From contig NZ_RXNS01000005.1 of the NCBI RefSeq assembly GCF_003966155.1, positions 1 through 64,000 on the forward strand: 64,000 nt of DNA, in the 5' to 3' direction. The stretch is from Halomonas nitroreducens (GTDB lineage Bacteria > Pseudomonadota > Gammaproteobacteria > Pseudomonadales > Halomonadaceae). This document shows, piece by piece, positions 57,453-64,000 of the stretch. Below the pieces are notes generated by a model, which was given only the letters and a program-made list of their open reading frames with translations, was not told where the DNA came from and did no database searches. A program made the position numbers and the translations under genes. Position 1 is the stretch's first letter, and every line of letters begins with the position of its first letter.

Positions 57453-58220
57453 ATGCAAGTGAAGGACAACACCTTTCTGATCACCGGCGCCGCCTCCGGA
57501 CTGGGGGCCGCCACCGCCGAACGCCTCGTCGCCGCCGGCGGCCGAGTGGTGCTGTGCGACCTCAGCGAGGCCGTCGAGGCCCATGCCGAGGCCCTCGGCG
57601 AGGCCGCCCGGGCCTGGCGTGGCGACGTCACCTCCGCGGATGACATCCAGGCCGCCGTGGACGCGGCCGTGGCACTCGGCGGCGAGCGGGGCCTGGCCGG
57701 GGTGGTGCATTGCGCCGGCGTGGTCAGCGTGGCCAAGCTGCTCGACCGTGAGGGCAACCCCGCGGATCTCGAGGCCTATGCGCGAACCGTCCAGATCAAT
57801 CTGGTGGGGACCTTCAACGTCATGCGCCTGGCCTCCGCGGCCATGGCCGGCAACACCGCCGGCGAGGATGGCGAGCGCGGCGTGATCATCAATACCGCCT
57901 CGGTGGCCGCCTTCGACGGCCAGGTGGGACAGTGCGCCTACAGTGCCTCCAAGGCCGGCGTGGTGGGGATGAGCCTACCGGCGGCCCGAGAGCTCTCGCG
58001 GCACGGCATCCGGGTCATGGCCATCGCCCCGGGGGTCTTCGAGACGCCGATGATGAGCGATATCCCCGAGGACGCCGTGGCCGCACTCTCGGCCGCGGTG
58101 CCCTTTCCCAAGCGGCTGGGCAAGCCCGACGAGTTTGCCCGGCTGGCCGAGCAGATCGTCACCAACCCGATGCTCAACGGTGAGGTGATCCGCCTGGACG
58201 GCGGCATTCGCATGCAGTGA
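57453..58220 (+). CDS. HSD10-like short-chain dehydrogenase
   Basis: This 255-residue NAD-dependent enzyme has the [10 protein letters not shown] glycine motif, [10 protein letters not shown] with the catalytic serine region, and YSASKAG (Tyr, Lys). The sequence resembles type II 3-hydroxyacyl-CoA dehydrogenases, which oxidise 3-hydroxyacyl-CoA in fatty acid or isoleucine breakdown. GGAGACCC precedes ATG 57453. It fits the acyl-CoA synthetase upstream and acyl-CoA dehydrogenase downstream. Confidence 0.9.
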   Translation: MQVKDNTFLITGAASGLGAATAERLVAAGGRVVLCDLSEAVEAHAEALGEAARAWRGDVTSADDIQAAVDAAVALGGERGLAGVVHCAGVVSVAKLLDREGNPADLEAYARTVQINLVGTFNVMRLASAAMAGNTAGEDGERGVIINTASVAAFDGQVGQCAYSASKAGVVGMSLPAARELSRHGIRVMAIAPGVFETPMMSDIPEDAVAALSAAVPFPKRLGKPDEFARLAEQIVTNPMLNGEVIRLDGGIRMQ

Positions 58221-58378
58221 CCCGGCTTCGCCGGGAGCACTAAGCCGTAAGCTTTAGGCTGGAAGAGCCCGGACGGTGTCCGGGAGCTTGAAGCGTGAAG
58301 AGCGGCGCTCCGCGCCTGGAAGCTGGAAGCCAACCCTTGACCCCGCAGTCGTCGGGCTCATGCCAGCTTCCAGCTTCC
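58221..58378. repeat. Cluster of nested inverted repeats after the dehydrogenase gene
   Basis: Three perfect inverted repeats are stacked here: CCCGGC-TTC-GCCGGG (58221-58235), CCCGGAC-GGT-GTCCGGG (58268-58284), and GGAAGCTGGAAGC (58318-58330) with its complement at 58366-58378. Short AAGC/GGAAG units recur between them. The first may terminate transcription. Together with the heptamers it fills most of the 460-base gap before the acyl-CoA dehydrogenase. Confidence 0.75.
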
Positions 58379-58383
58379 CGCCC

Positions 58384-58569
58384 CTCGCCCCTCGCCCCTC
58401 GACCCTCGGCCCTCGCCCCTCGACCCTCGGCCCTCGGCCCTCGGCCCTCGGCCCTCGACCCTCGACCCTCGACCCTCGACCCTCGACCCTCGACCCTCGA
58501 CCCTCGACCCTCGACCCTCGACCCTCGACCCTCGACCCTCGACCCTCGACCCTCGACCCTCGACCCTCG
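58384..58569. repeat. Heptamer tandem repeat, 26 units of CTCGNCC
   Basis: A perfect 7-base register runs for 26 units plus CTCG. The first ten vary at the fifth base (C, A or G); the last sixteen (58454-58565) are identical CTCGACC. Because seven is not a multiple of three, every frame stays open and yields a false STLDPRP peptide repeat. The array ends about 50 bases before the PsrA-like box. Confidence 0.95.
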
Positions 58570-58616
58570 TATTCAAATAAAACGAACGCTTGACTATTGC
58601 CTGGCTTCGGAGCTAG

Positions 58617-58636
58617 TTTCAAACACATGTTTGAAA
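58617..58636. promoter_or_regulatory. PsrA-like operator before the acyl-CoA dehydrogenase
   Basis: TTTCAAAC, spacer ACAT, and GTTTGAAA form a perfect inverted repeat with 8-bp arms. It fits the PsrA pattern CAAAC-N4-GTTTG and lies 44 bases before the start codon. A TTGACT at 58590 may be the -35 hexamer. Confidence 0.6.
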
Positions 58637-58680
58637 GCGGCTGACGTCGCTGCCGCTGCCCGATTTCGAGGAGAGACGAG

Positions 58681-60492
58681 ATGCCCGACTACCAGGCCCC
58701 CCTGCGTGACCTGCGCTTCGTGATGGACGAGCTGCTTGACTACCCGGCCCACTATGCGCGCCTGCCCGGCGCCGAGGAAGTCACTCCGGACGTGGTGGGC
58801 GCGATCCTGGAGGAGGGCGGACGCTTCGCCCGCGAGGTGCTGCTGCCCCTGAACCAGAGCGGCGATCGCGAGGGGTGCCTGCTGGAGGGCGGCGAGGTCA
58901 AGACCCCCAGCGGCTTCCAGGCGGCCTACCGGCAGTACGTGGAAGGCGGCTGGCCGAGCCTGGCGGCGGATCCCGAGCAGGGCGGTCAGGGCTTGCCGCA
59001 TTCGCTTGCCATGGTGCTCAACGAGATGATCTGTGCCACCAACCTGGCCTGGGGCATGTATCCCGGGCTCTCCCATGGGGCGGCCGACGCCCTGCGTCAC
59101 CATGGCACCGAAGCCCAGAAGGCCACCTACCTGACCAAGCTGGTCGAGGGCGTGTGGACCGGCACCATGTGCCTGACCGAGTCGCACTGCGGGACCGACC
59201 TGGGCCTGATCAGGTCCCGCGCCGTGCCGACGGGTGACGGAGCCTACGAGATCACCGGCACCAAGATCTTTATATCCGCCGGGGAGCACGATCTCGCCGA
59301 GAACATCGTCCACCTGGTGCTGGCCAAGCTGCCGGACGCCCCGGAAGGCTCCAAGGGCATCTCGCTGTTCGTGGTGCCCAAGTACCTGCCCGACGAGGCC
59401 GGTGAGCCCGGCGAGCGCAACGGTGTCGGCTGTGGTTCGCTCGAGCACAAGATGGGCATCCACGGCAACGCCACCTGCATGATGCACTTCGACACCGCCC
59501 GAGGCTACCTGGTGGGCGCGCCCCACAAGGGCCTGGCCTGCATGTTCACCATGATGAATGCCGCCCGTATCGGGGTGGGCATCCAGGGCCTGGGCCTCAC
59601 CGAGGCCAGCTTTCAGAACGCCCTGGCCTATGCCCGGGATCGTCTGCAGATGCGCGCCCTGTCGGGCGCCAAGGCCGAGGACAAGTCCGCCGACCCGATC
59701 ATCGTCCACCCGGACGTGCGGCGCATGCTGCTGACCCAGAAGGCCTTCGCCGAGGGCGGGCGCATGCTGGTGCTGTATACCGCCCAGATGGTCGATGTGG
59801 TGGAGCATGGCCAGGACGCCGTTGAGTGCGAGCGTGCCGAGACACTGCTCGGTCTGCTGACACCCATCGTCAAGGCTTTCCTGACCGAGGTGGGTTTCGA
59901 GGCCACCAACGAGGGCGTGCAGGTCTTCGGCGGGCATGGCTTTATCCAGGAATGGGGCATGGAGCAGCTGGTACGCGACGCCCGCATCACCCGTCTCTAC
60001 GAGGGCACCACCGGCATCCAGGCCCTCGACCTGCTGGGGCGCAAGGTGCTGATGAACCAGGGCGAGACCCTCAAGGTGTTCACCAAGGAGATCCACAAGT
60101 TCTGCCAGGCAGAGGCGGCGAACCCCGCCATGGCCGAGTTCGTCCGTCCCCTGGCCAAGCTCAACACGGAATGGGGCGAGCTGACCATGGGCGTGGGCAT
60201 GAAGGCCATGGGCGACCGCGAGGAGGTCGGCGCGGCCAGCGTCGACTACCTGATGTATTCGGGGTACGTGACCCTCGCCTACCTCTTCGCTCGGGCCGTG
60301 AAGCAGGCCAGAAGTGCCCTGGATGCCGGCAGCGAGGACGCCGCCTTCTACCGGACCAAGGTCAACACGGCGCGCTTCTACTTCGAGCGCCTGTTGCCGC
60401 GGACCCGGGCCCACGCCCAGATGATCCAGGCCGGCGCCGAGTCGCTGATGGCGCTCTCCGCCGAGGACTTCGGCCGCGGTTTCGAGATCTGA
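58681..60492 (+). CDS. Acyl-CoA dehydrogenase (FadE-like, long C-terminal type)
   Basis: This 603-residue flavoprotein is longer than classical 380-residue enzymes and matches the FadE1/FadE2-type group with a C-terminal extension (about 465-600). It has MCLTESHCGTDLG, GTKIFISAGEHD, FGGHGFIQEWG and the catalytic glutamate in RLYEGTTGIQ. It introduces the first double bond in beta-oxidation. GAGGAG... style leader GAGGAGAGACGAG precedes the ATG. The PsrA-like box implies induction by fatty acids. Confidence 0.92.
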   Translation: MPDYQAPLRDLRFVMDELLDYPAHYARLPGAEEVTPDVVGAILEEGGRFAREVLLPLNQSGDREGCLLEGGEVKTPSGFQAAYRQYVEGGWPSLAADPEQGGQGLPHSLAMVLNEMICATNLAWGMYPGLSHGAADALRHHGTEAQKATYLTKLVEGVWTGTMCLTESHCGTDLGLIRSRAVPTGDGAYEITGTKIFISAGEHDLAENIVHLVLAKLPDAPEGSKGISLFVVPKYLPDEAGEPGERNGVGCGSLEHKMGIHGNATCMMHFDTARGYLVGAPHKGLACMFTMMNAARIGVGIQGLGLTEASFQNALAYARDRLQMRALSGAKAEDKSADPIIVHPDVRRMLLTQKAFAEGGRMLVLYTAQMVDVVEHGQDAVECERAETLLGLLTPIVKAFLTEVGFEATNEGVQVFGGHGFIQEWGMEQLVRDARITRLYEGTTGIQALDLLGRKVLMNQGETLKVFTKEIHKFCQAEAANPAMAEFVRPLAKLNTEWGELTMGVGMKAMGDREEVGAASVDYLMYSGYVTLAYLFARAVKQARSALDAGSEDAAFYRTKVNTARFYFERLLPRTRAHAQMIQAGAESLMALSAEDFGRGFEI

Positions 60493-60534
60493 ATCCAGCA
60501 TTCTCTCTGATCAGTCGCGCTGATCGGTGGTTTC

Positions 60535-60562
60535 GCGGCGGGCCCCGGCCCGCCGCTTTTTT
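60535..60562 (+). terminator. Rho-independent terminator after the acyl-CoA dehydrogenase
   Basis: GCGGCGGGCC and GGCCCGCCGC pair around a CC centre (60535-60556) and are followed by six T. Confidence 0.88.
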
Positions 60563-60720
60563 GTTCGCCCGTGGGGCATGGAGCAGTCCGATGCCACCCG
60601 TCCAGCCAGGGCCCGCGCCGCTGGTGTCGCGCCGGGCAAGCTGCCATGCTACCTGCGCGCCTCGCGCCTCGCGCCTCGCGTCCAGGCCCCACCGTTACCC
60701 AACCGCCAGGATGACCCCAG

Positions 60721-61221
60721 ATGCACAAGATCCTCACCAGTGCCTGTCTGCTCGGGCAGCCGGTGCGCTACGACGGTCGCGCCAAGCCCCAGGATAGCGC
60801 CATCCTCGCCCGCTGGCGTCGGGAAGGCCGCCTGGTGGCGGTCTGCCCCGAGGTTCAGGCCGGCCTCGCTACCCCCCGTGCCCCGGCGGAGATCCAGGGC
60901 GGTGGCGGCGTGGAGGTGCTGGACGGAGACGCCCGGGTGGTTACCGTTGACGGCTGGGACGTCACCCCGGCGTTCCTGCGCGGTGCCCGACTGGCGCTAG
61001 ACCTGTGCCGGGCGCATGATGTCCGCTACGCCCTGCTCACCGAGACCAGCCCCTCCTGCGGCAGTGGAGAGATCCACGATGGCCGCTTCGCCGGCCGGCG
61101 GGCCGCCGGTGCGGGCGTGACGACTGCCTTGCTGGAGCGACACGGGGTGCGGGTCTTCCCTCAACACCAGATCGAGTCGCTGGCCGAGGCACTCGCCGCG
61201 GGTGAGCGAGCCAGGGCGTGA
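60721..61221 (+). CDS. DUF523 family protein
   Basis: This 166-residue protein has the family start SACLLGQPVRYDG and the later LTETSPSCGSGEIHDG. The conserved cysteines suggest a metal or redox site. The family has no settled function. AGGATG precedes the ATG at a somewhat long spacing. It ends 24 bases before the HTH-GST fusion gene and may be cotranscribed with it. A short GCGCCTC triplet repeat (60657-60680) lies upstream. Confidence 0.88.
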   Translation: MHKILTSACLLGQPVRYDGRAKPQDSAILARWRREGRLVAVCPEVQAGLATPRAPAEIQGGGGVEVLDGDARVVTVDGWDVTPAFLRGARLALDLCRAHDVRYALLTETSPSCGSGEIHDGRFAGRRAAGAGVTTALLERHGVRVFPQHQIESLAEALAAGERARA

Positions 61222-61245
61222 GTTCCAGCCACCAAGGAGTCACCC

Positions 61246-62280
61246 ATGTCCCGAAGTACCCGCCTGCACGACCTGCTTCAGGTAATGCGTCAACACGATG
61301 GCCGTATCAGTGGGCCCGACCTCGCCGAGGCGCTCGGCATATCGCTGCGGTCGCTGTACCAGGATATCGCCGTGCTCCGGGCGGTGGGGGTCGAGATCGC
61401 CAGCGAGCCCGGCGTTGGCTATGTCCTTGCCCCCGGCATCATGCTGCCCCCGCTGAGCCTGACCGCGGCGCAGTTCGACGCGCTCGCGCTGGGCCTGTCC
61501 CGCGTCAGGGGCGATGTCACCGAGCCGCTGGCGCGGCCTGCTGCTGAGGTGCTGGAGCGGGTATCCGAGGCGCTCCCCGAGGCGTTCGGGGAGGGGGTGG
61601 CAAGGAGCGGACGCCAGGAAGAGGCTCAAGCCGCCGGGCCACGGGCGATCGCCGATACCCGCCAGCGTGACCTCGTCTTCTACACCAACCCCCTCTCCCG
61701 AGGCGGTATCGTCCACTGGATGCTCGAGGAACTGGGGGTGCCCTATCGCACCGTCACCCTCGAGTACGGCACCACGATGCAGGCGCCGGACTACCTGGCC
61801 ATCAACCCGATGGGCAAGGTGCCGGCGCTTCGCCACGGCGACACCGTGATCACCGAGGCCGCCGCGATCTGCGCCTATCTCGCCGATGCCTTCCCCGACG
61901 CCGGCCTGGCGCCGCCGCTTACTGCCAGGGCCGACTACTACCGCTGGCTGTTCTTTGCCGCCGGGCCGCTCGAAGCCAGCGTGGGGCTCAACACCCTGGG
62001 GGTCTACCCGACACCCGAGCAGCAGGTCCAGCTGGGCTCCGGCGACTTCTGGGCGGTGCTCGACACCCTGTCCAGCGCCGTCGCCGGGCGGCGCTACATC
62101 GCCGGCGACGCCTTCAGCTCGGCGGATGTCTATGTCGGCTCCCATCTCGGCTGGGGCATGCACTTCGGCTCGATTCCCCGGCGTCCCGAATTCGAGGCCT
62201 ACTGGGCGGGCCTGAGGGATCGCCCGGCACGCCTGCGCTGCGCAGCGTGCGTTGAACAGGCCCTGGCGCAGGGTACCTGA
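61246..62280 (+). CDS. YafY-type HTH domain fused to a glutathione S-transferase
   Basis: The protein has 344 residues. Residues 3-62 form a DeoR/YafY-type helix-turn-helix (ISGPDLAEALGISLRSLYQD). Residues 66-112 match the helical linker that normally precedes a WYL sensor domain. No WYL domain follows. From residue 141 there is a complete GST: thioredoxin-like domain with FYTNPLSRGG (possible catalytic Ser151), the cis-proline KVPAL (191-195) and TEAAAICAYL, then an all-helical domain (about 225-335). One uninterrupted frame covers both parts, with no good internal start. It is probably a regulator using a GST as its sensor, or a recent gene fusion. Confidence 0.85.
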   Translation: MSRSTRLHDLLQVMRQHDGRISGPDLAEALGISLRSLYQDIAVLRAVGVEIASEPGVGYVLAPGIMLPPLSLTAAQFDALALGLSRVRGDVTEPLARPAAEVLERVSEALPEAFGEGVARSGRQEEAQAAGPRAIADTRQRDLVFYTNPLSRGGIVHWMLEELGVPYRTVTLEYGTTMQAPDYLAINPMGKVPALRHGDTVITEAAAICAYLADAFPDAGLAPPLTARADYYRWLFFAAGPLEASVGLNTLGVYPTPEQQVQLGSGDFWAVLDTLSSAVAGRRYIAGDAFSSADVYVGSHLGWGMHFGSIPRRPEFEAYWAGLRDRPARLRCAACVEQALAQGT

Positions 62281-62339
62281 CACCAGGCGTTCGCGGGGCG
62301 GTCGATCGCGCCTCAGAGGCTGCCTTGATGAAGCCGCCC

Positions 62340-62888
62340 TCACTTCCACTTGATATTGCAGCCCATGGAGGGCTTCTGGTCGGGGCTCGGCGCGCGGTCG
62401 GCCAGCACGGCGTCGGCGGCGGCACGCAGGTCGCGGCCATCGACGGGGGTATCCTGGCTGGGGCGGCTGTCGTCGAACTGCCCTCGGTAGGCGAGGCGAT
62501 GGTCGCGGTCGAAGAGGAAGAAGTCGGGCGTGCAGGCCGCCTCGAAGGCACGGGCGACGTCCTGGCTCTCGTCGACTAGGTAGGGGAAGGTATAGCCCCG
62601 CGCCTCGGCCTCCTCGACCATCTTTTCCGGACGGTCGTCCGGGTGGGCGTGGAAGTCGTTGCTGTTGATGCCGATCACCGCGAGTCCCTTGGCCTGGTAC
62701 TCCCGGGTGAAGTCGGCAAGGGCGTCGGCCAGGTGCTTCACGAAGGGGCAGTGGTTGCACATGAAGACCACCAGCAGCGGCTGGTCCGGATAGTCGTCGC
62801 TACCCACCGTGTGGCCCTCGGCATCGGGAAGCCGGAAGGAGGGCAGCGGGCTGCCCAGGTCGATCATGGTGGAGGGGGTCAAGGACAT
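62340..62888 (-). CDS. Thioredoxin-fold protein with CNHCP motif
   Basis: This 182-residue protein of the AhpC/TSA-redoxin type has the motif MCNHCPFVK (C44, C47) and GINSNDFHAHPDD. The histidine inside the CxxC-type motif is shared with an uncharacterised thioredoxin-family group. It is likely a cytosolic thiol reductase or peroxidase; no signal peptide is seen. AGGAGG precedes the start. The promoter element TGTTAGGCT lies 34 bases upstream. Confidence 0.87.
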   Translation of the reverse strand: MSLTPSTMIDLGSPLPSFRLPDAEGHTVGSDDYPDQPLLVVFMCNHCPFVKHLADALADFTREYQAKGLAVIGINSNDFHAHPDDRPEKMVEEAEARGYTFPYLVDESQDVARAFEAACTPDFFLFDRDHRLAYRGQFDDSRPSQDTPVDGRDLRAAADAVLADRAPSPDQKPSMGCNIKWK

Positions 62889-62921
62889 GGGGCCTCCTGA
62901 CGCGGTTAGGGGCTGGCTTTC

Positions 62922-62930
62922 AGCCTAACA
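62922..62930 (-). promoter_or_regulatory. Extended -10 element TGTTAGGCT before the thioredoxin-fold gene
   Basis: This is part of a 14-base sequence (62919-62932) identical to one upstream of the cation antiporter (15246-15259), at a similar distance from the start codon. Confidence 0.35.
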
Positions 62931-63051
62931 GAGGTCGCCGCGCATGGCCGTCCCGGGCGAGGGCGGGCAGCGCCGGCTTGGCCCGTGGGGGCTGGCGGCA
63001 GTCCGGACACCGCTGCCACACTGGGCCGATTGGTCTCGATGAGGTGGCGTC

Positions 63052-63399
63052 ATGAGCAATGGTCCCTTCTACCAGGGCGGCTGTGGCTGCGGTGCGGTGA
63101 CCCTGATAGCCACTGGCGCGCCCTTGGCCGCGGTGAACTGTGACTGCGACCTGTGTCGCGGCGAACGCCGGCTGCTGTGGTCGGAGGCGGCCGTACAGCT
63201 CGCCGGAGGACTGGAGGCGCTGGACGGTCGGCGGGCAAGTCATGGAGGCTGGCAGCGGGTCTGCCGGCACTGTGGAGAAAGCGTGCTGACCGAGCATGCC
63301 GAGGCCGGGATCGTGGAGATGCCGGCCTCGGCCCTGCCGGAGGTGGAGGGCGCCGAAGGCGACGGCGAGGCGCTGCTCGCCCGGCTCGGGCACCGTTGA
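63052..63399 (+). CDS. GFA-like zinc-binding protein
   Basis: This 115-residue protein has the cysteine pattern of the glutathione-dependent formaldehyde-activating (GFA/CENP-V) family: GGCGCGAVT near residue 11, NCDCDLCR near 30 and CRHCGESV near 68. It is shorter than most members. GAGGTGG precedes the ATG. A role in glutathione or thiol adduct handling is inference. Confidence 0.75.
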   Translation: MSNGPFYQGGCGCGAVTLIATGAPLAAVNCDCDLCRGERRLLWSEAAVQLAGGLEALDGRRASHGGWQRVCRHCGESVLTEHAEAGIVEMPASALPEVEGAEGDGEALLARLGHR

Positions 63400-63417
63400 G
63401 AAGGGCCCGGGCATGCC

Positions 63418-63711
63418 TCAGGGGTAGCCGAGGGTCTCGCGCAGGCGTTCGGCGTGGCGGGTGACCCAGTCGGGATCGATGGGGCCCCAGTCGCGCAGCA
63501 CATAGTGGCCGATGTTGTGGCGCCGTCCTGGCGCCGGCTCGAACTCGCAGCGGATGTCCAGCTCGGCGAGGGCGGTCAGCGTATCCTGGGCCGTGCGCCG
63601 GGGCATGCCGGTGGCGGCCATGATGGCCGGTACGCTGGCGGTGCCCGTGGCGACCAGGTGGGCCACGTAGAGGCGCCGGTAGAAGCTGCTTTGTGTCTTG
63701 CTGAGTGCCAT
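63418..63711 (-). CDS. Small winged-helix DNA-binding protein
   Basis: This 97-residue protein has a helix-turn-helix at about residues 25-45 (ASVPAIMAATGMPRRTAQDTLTAL) and a short C-terminal domain. The start at 63711 opens MALSKTQSSFYRRLYVAHLV; the longer frame to 63858 is not protein-like. No named family is recognised. A palindrome 17 bases upstream (63728-63752) could be its own operator. Confidence 0.75.
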   Translation of the reverse strand: MALSKTQSSFYRRLYVAHLVATGTASVPAIMAATGMPRRTAQDTLTALAELDIRCEFEPAPGRRHNIGHYVLRDWGPIDPDWVTRHAERLRETLGYP

Positions 63712-63727
63712 GCGGTTGTCCTGCCTC

Positions 63728-63752
63728 GCTGTCAGCCTCCCAGCCTGACAGC
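63728..63752. promoter_or_regulatory. Inverted repeat before the winged-helix gene
   Basis: GCTGTCAG (63728-63735) and CTGACAGC (63745-63752) are perfect 8-bp arms nine bases apart. The minus strand inside reads TGTCAGGCT, near the TGTTAGGCT promoter element. This fits an autoregulatory site over the promoter. Confidence 0.4.
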
Positions 63753-63820
63753 CCCACCCGGCCAACGCCAGGCTTTGCTCTCCCCCTATCTTCAGTCGGC
63801 GGCATTCTCCGCGGGGGCGA

Positions 63821-63834
63821 CTGACTTGGGTCAA
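63821..63834. promoter_or_regulatory. Possible FNR/Anr box
   Basis: CTGACTTGGGTCAA differs by one base from TTGAC-N4-GTCAA, an accepted variant of the FNR/Anr site. TACAAT at 63862-63867 could be the -10 box of the gene starting at 63937. The box centre would then be near -46, somewhat far from the ideal -41.5. Confidence 0.35.
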
Positions 63835-63936
63835 GGCAGCGCCGCGAAGAGGGATCATGCTTACAATAATAGGGGTGTGATGGTGAATCGCCGATTACTG
63901 CCCAACTGACCACGCTGACGACGCGGGGAGGGGGAT

Positions 63937-64000
63937 ATGGCGTGGAATGTCTTCGTGATTGGGTATGACGACCTGAGCCGGCGCCTTTTCCCTCGGCTGC
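63937..64000 (+). CDS. Start of an outgoing gene, product unknown
   Basis: ATG 63937 follows a strong GGGGAGGGGG ribosome site. The 21 visible residues are MAWNVFVIGYDDLSRRLFPR plus L. The reading frame runs off the window. The N-terminus starts like a beta strand followed by a turn, but no family can be assigned. Confidence 0.6.
   Translation, partial: MAWNVFVIGYDDLSRRLFPRL

Noticed and set aside
58276-58723. Repeat proteins STLDPRP and RVEGRGS encoded across the heptamer array
   Set aside because: A 7-base repeat without stops is open in every frame on both strands, so these peptides are a by-product of the repeat. No ribosome site or conserved start was seen.

Overview
The window is dense, high-GC (roughly two-thirds G+C) bacterial chromosome with about 60 closely packed genes. 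Gene content and order point to a gammaproteobacterium of the Halomonas type (Oceanospirillales): dnaX-ybaB-recR followed by rnd-ycgL-ycgN, hrpA, a FabH-like synthase next to mlaA, an HsbR/HsbA-like phosphatase/STAS pair, and several Na+-linked transporters. This assignment is inference from gene content. No rRNA, tRNA, CRISPR array, transposase or prophage gene was seen, and base composition is even throughout.

Layout. 1-1010: tail of an incoming gene, a DUF533 gene and a strong terminator between convergent genes. 1026-10935 (minus strand): a compact run of ten genes made of a class III aminotransferase, both subunits of a 3-oxoacid CoA-transferase, an M20 deacylase, a thiolase, a complete polar amino acid ABC importer and an NhaC antiporter. 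A divergent LysR regulator lies at 11042 and a textbook LysR-type promoter lies between them. The enzymes read as a degradation route: uptake, deacylation of an N-acylated (probably beta-) amino acid, transamination to a beta-keto acid, CoA activation and thiolysis. 12084-17611: acetylpolyamine amidohydrolase, cysK, a Ca2+/cation antiporter, a secreted nuclease-like protein with a helix-hairpin-helix tail, and a coiled-coil membrane protein. 17870-24952: dnaX-ybaB-recR, rnd-ycgL, ycgN and an oligopeptidase B relative. 25025-35547: a membrane protein/VWA protein/glutamine amidotransferase cluster, fadD, a metallo-beta-lactamase-rhodanese protein and hrpA with a striking leader hairpin. 35611-41583: FabH-like synthase, mlaA, PP2C phosphatase/STAS pair, transaldolase and a Bcr/CflA-type MFS transporter.

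41610-51298 is a phosphate and arsenic block: a Pho box and pstSCAB, then GAPDH-arsJ-arsR on the plus strand and ACR3-MFS on the minus strand. Both arsenic operons carry the same ATATG-N6-CATAT operator. 51391-54811: fetAB, an alpha/beta hydrolase and a thiolase. 54940-60492 is a fatty-acid or acyl-CoA block: a TetR regulator flanked on both sides by one operator-like sequence, a medium-chain acyl-CoA synthetase, an HSD10-like dehydrogenase, a long repetitive intergenic element with 26 heptamers, and an acyl-CoA dehydrogenase behind a PsrA-like box. 60721-64000: DUF523, an unusual fusion of a YafY-type DNA-binding domain to a glutathione S-transferase, a thioredoxin-fold protein, a GFA-like protein, a small winged-helix protein and the start of an outgoing gene.

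The observations most worth following are the helix-turn-helix/GST fusion, the putative N-acyl beta-amino acid degradation operon, the heptamer repeat element, the shared arsenic operators beside a Pho-regulated pst operon, and the perfect hairpin in front of hrpA.
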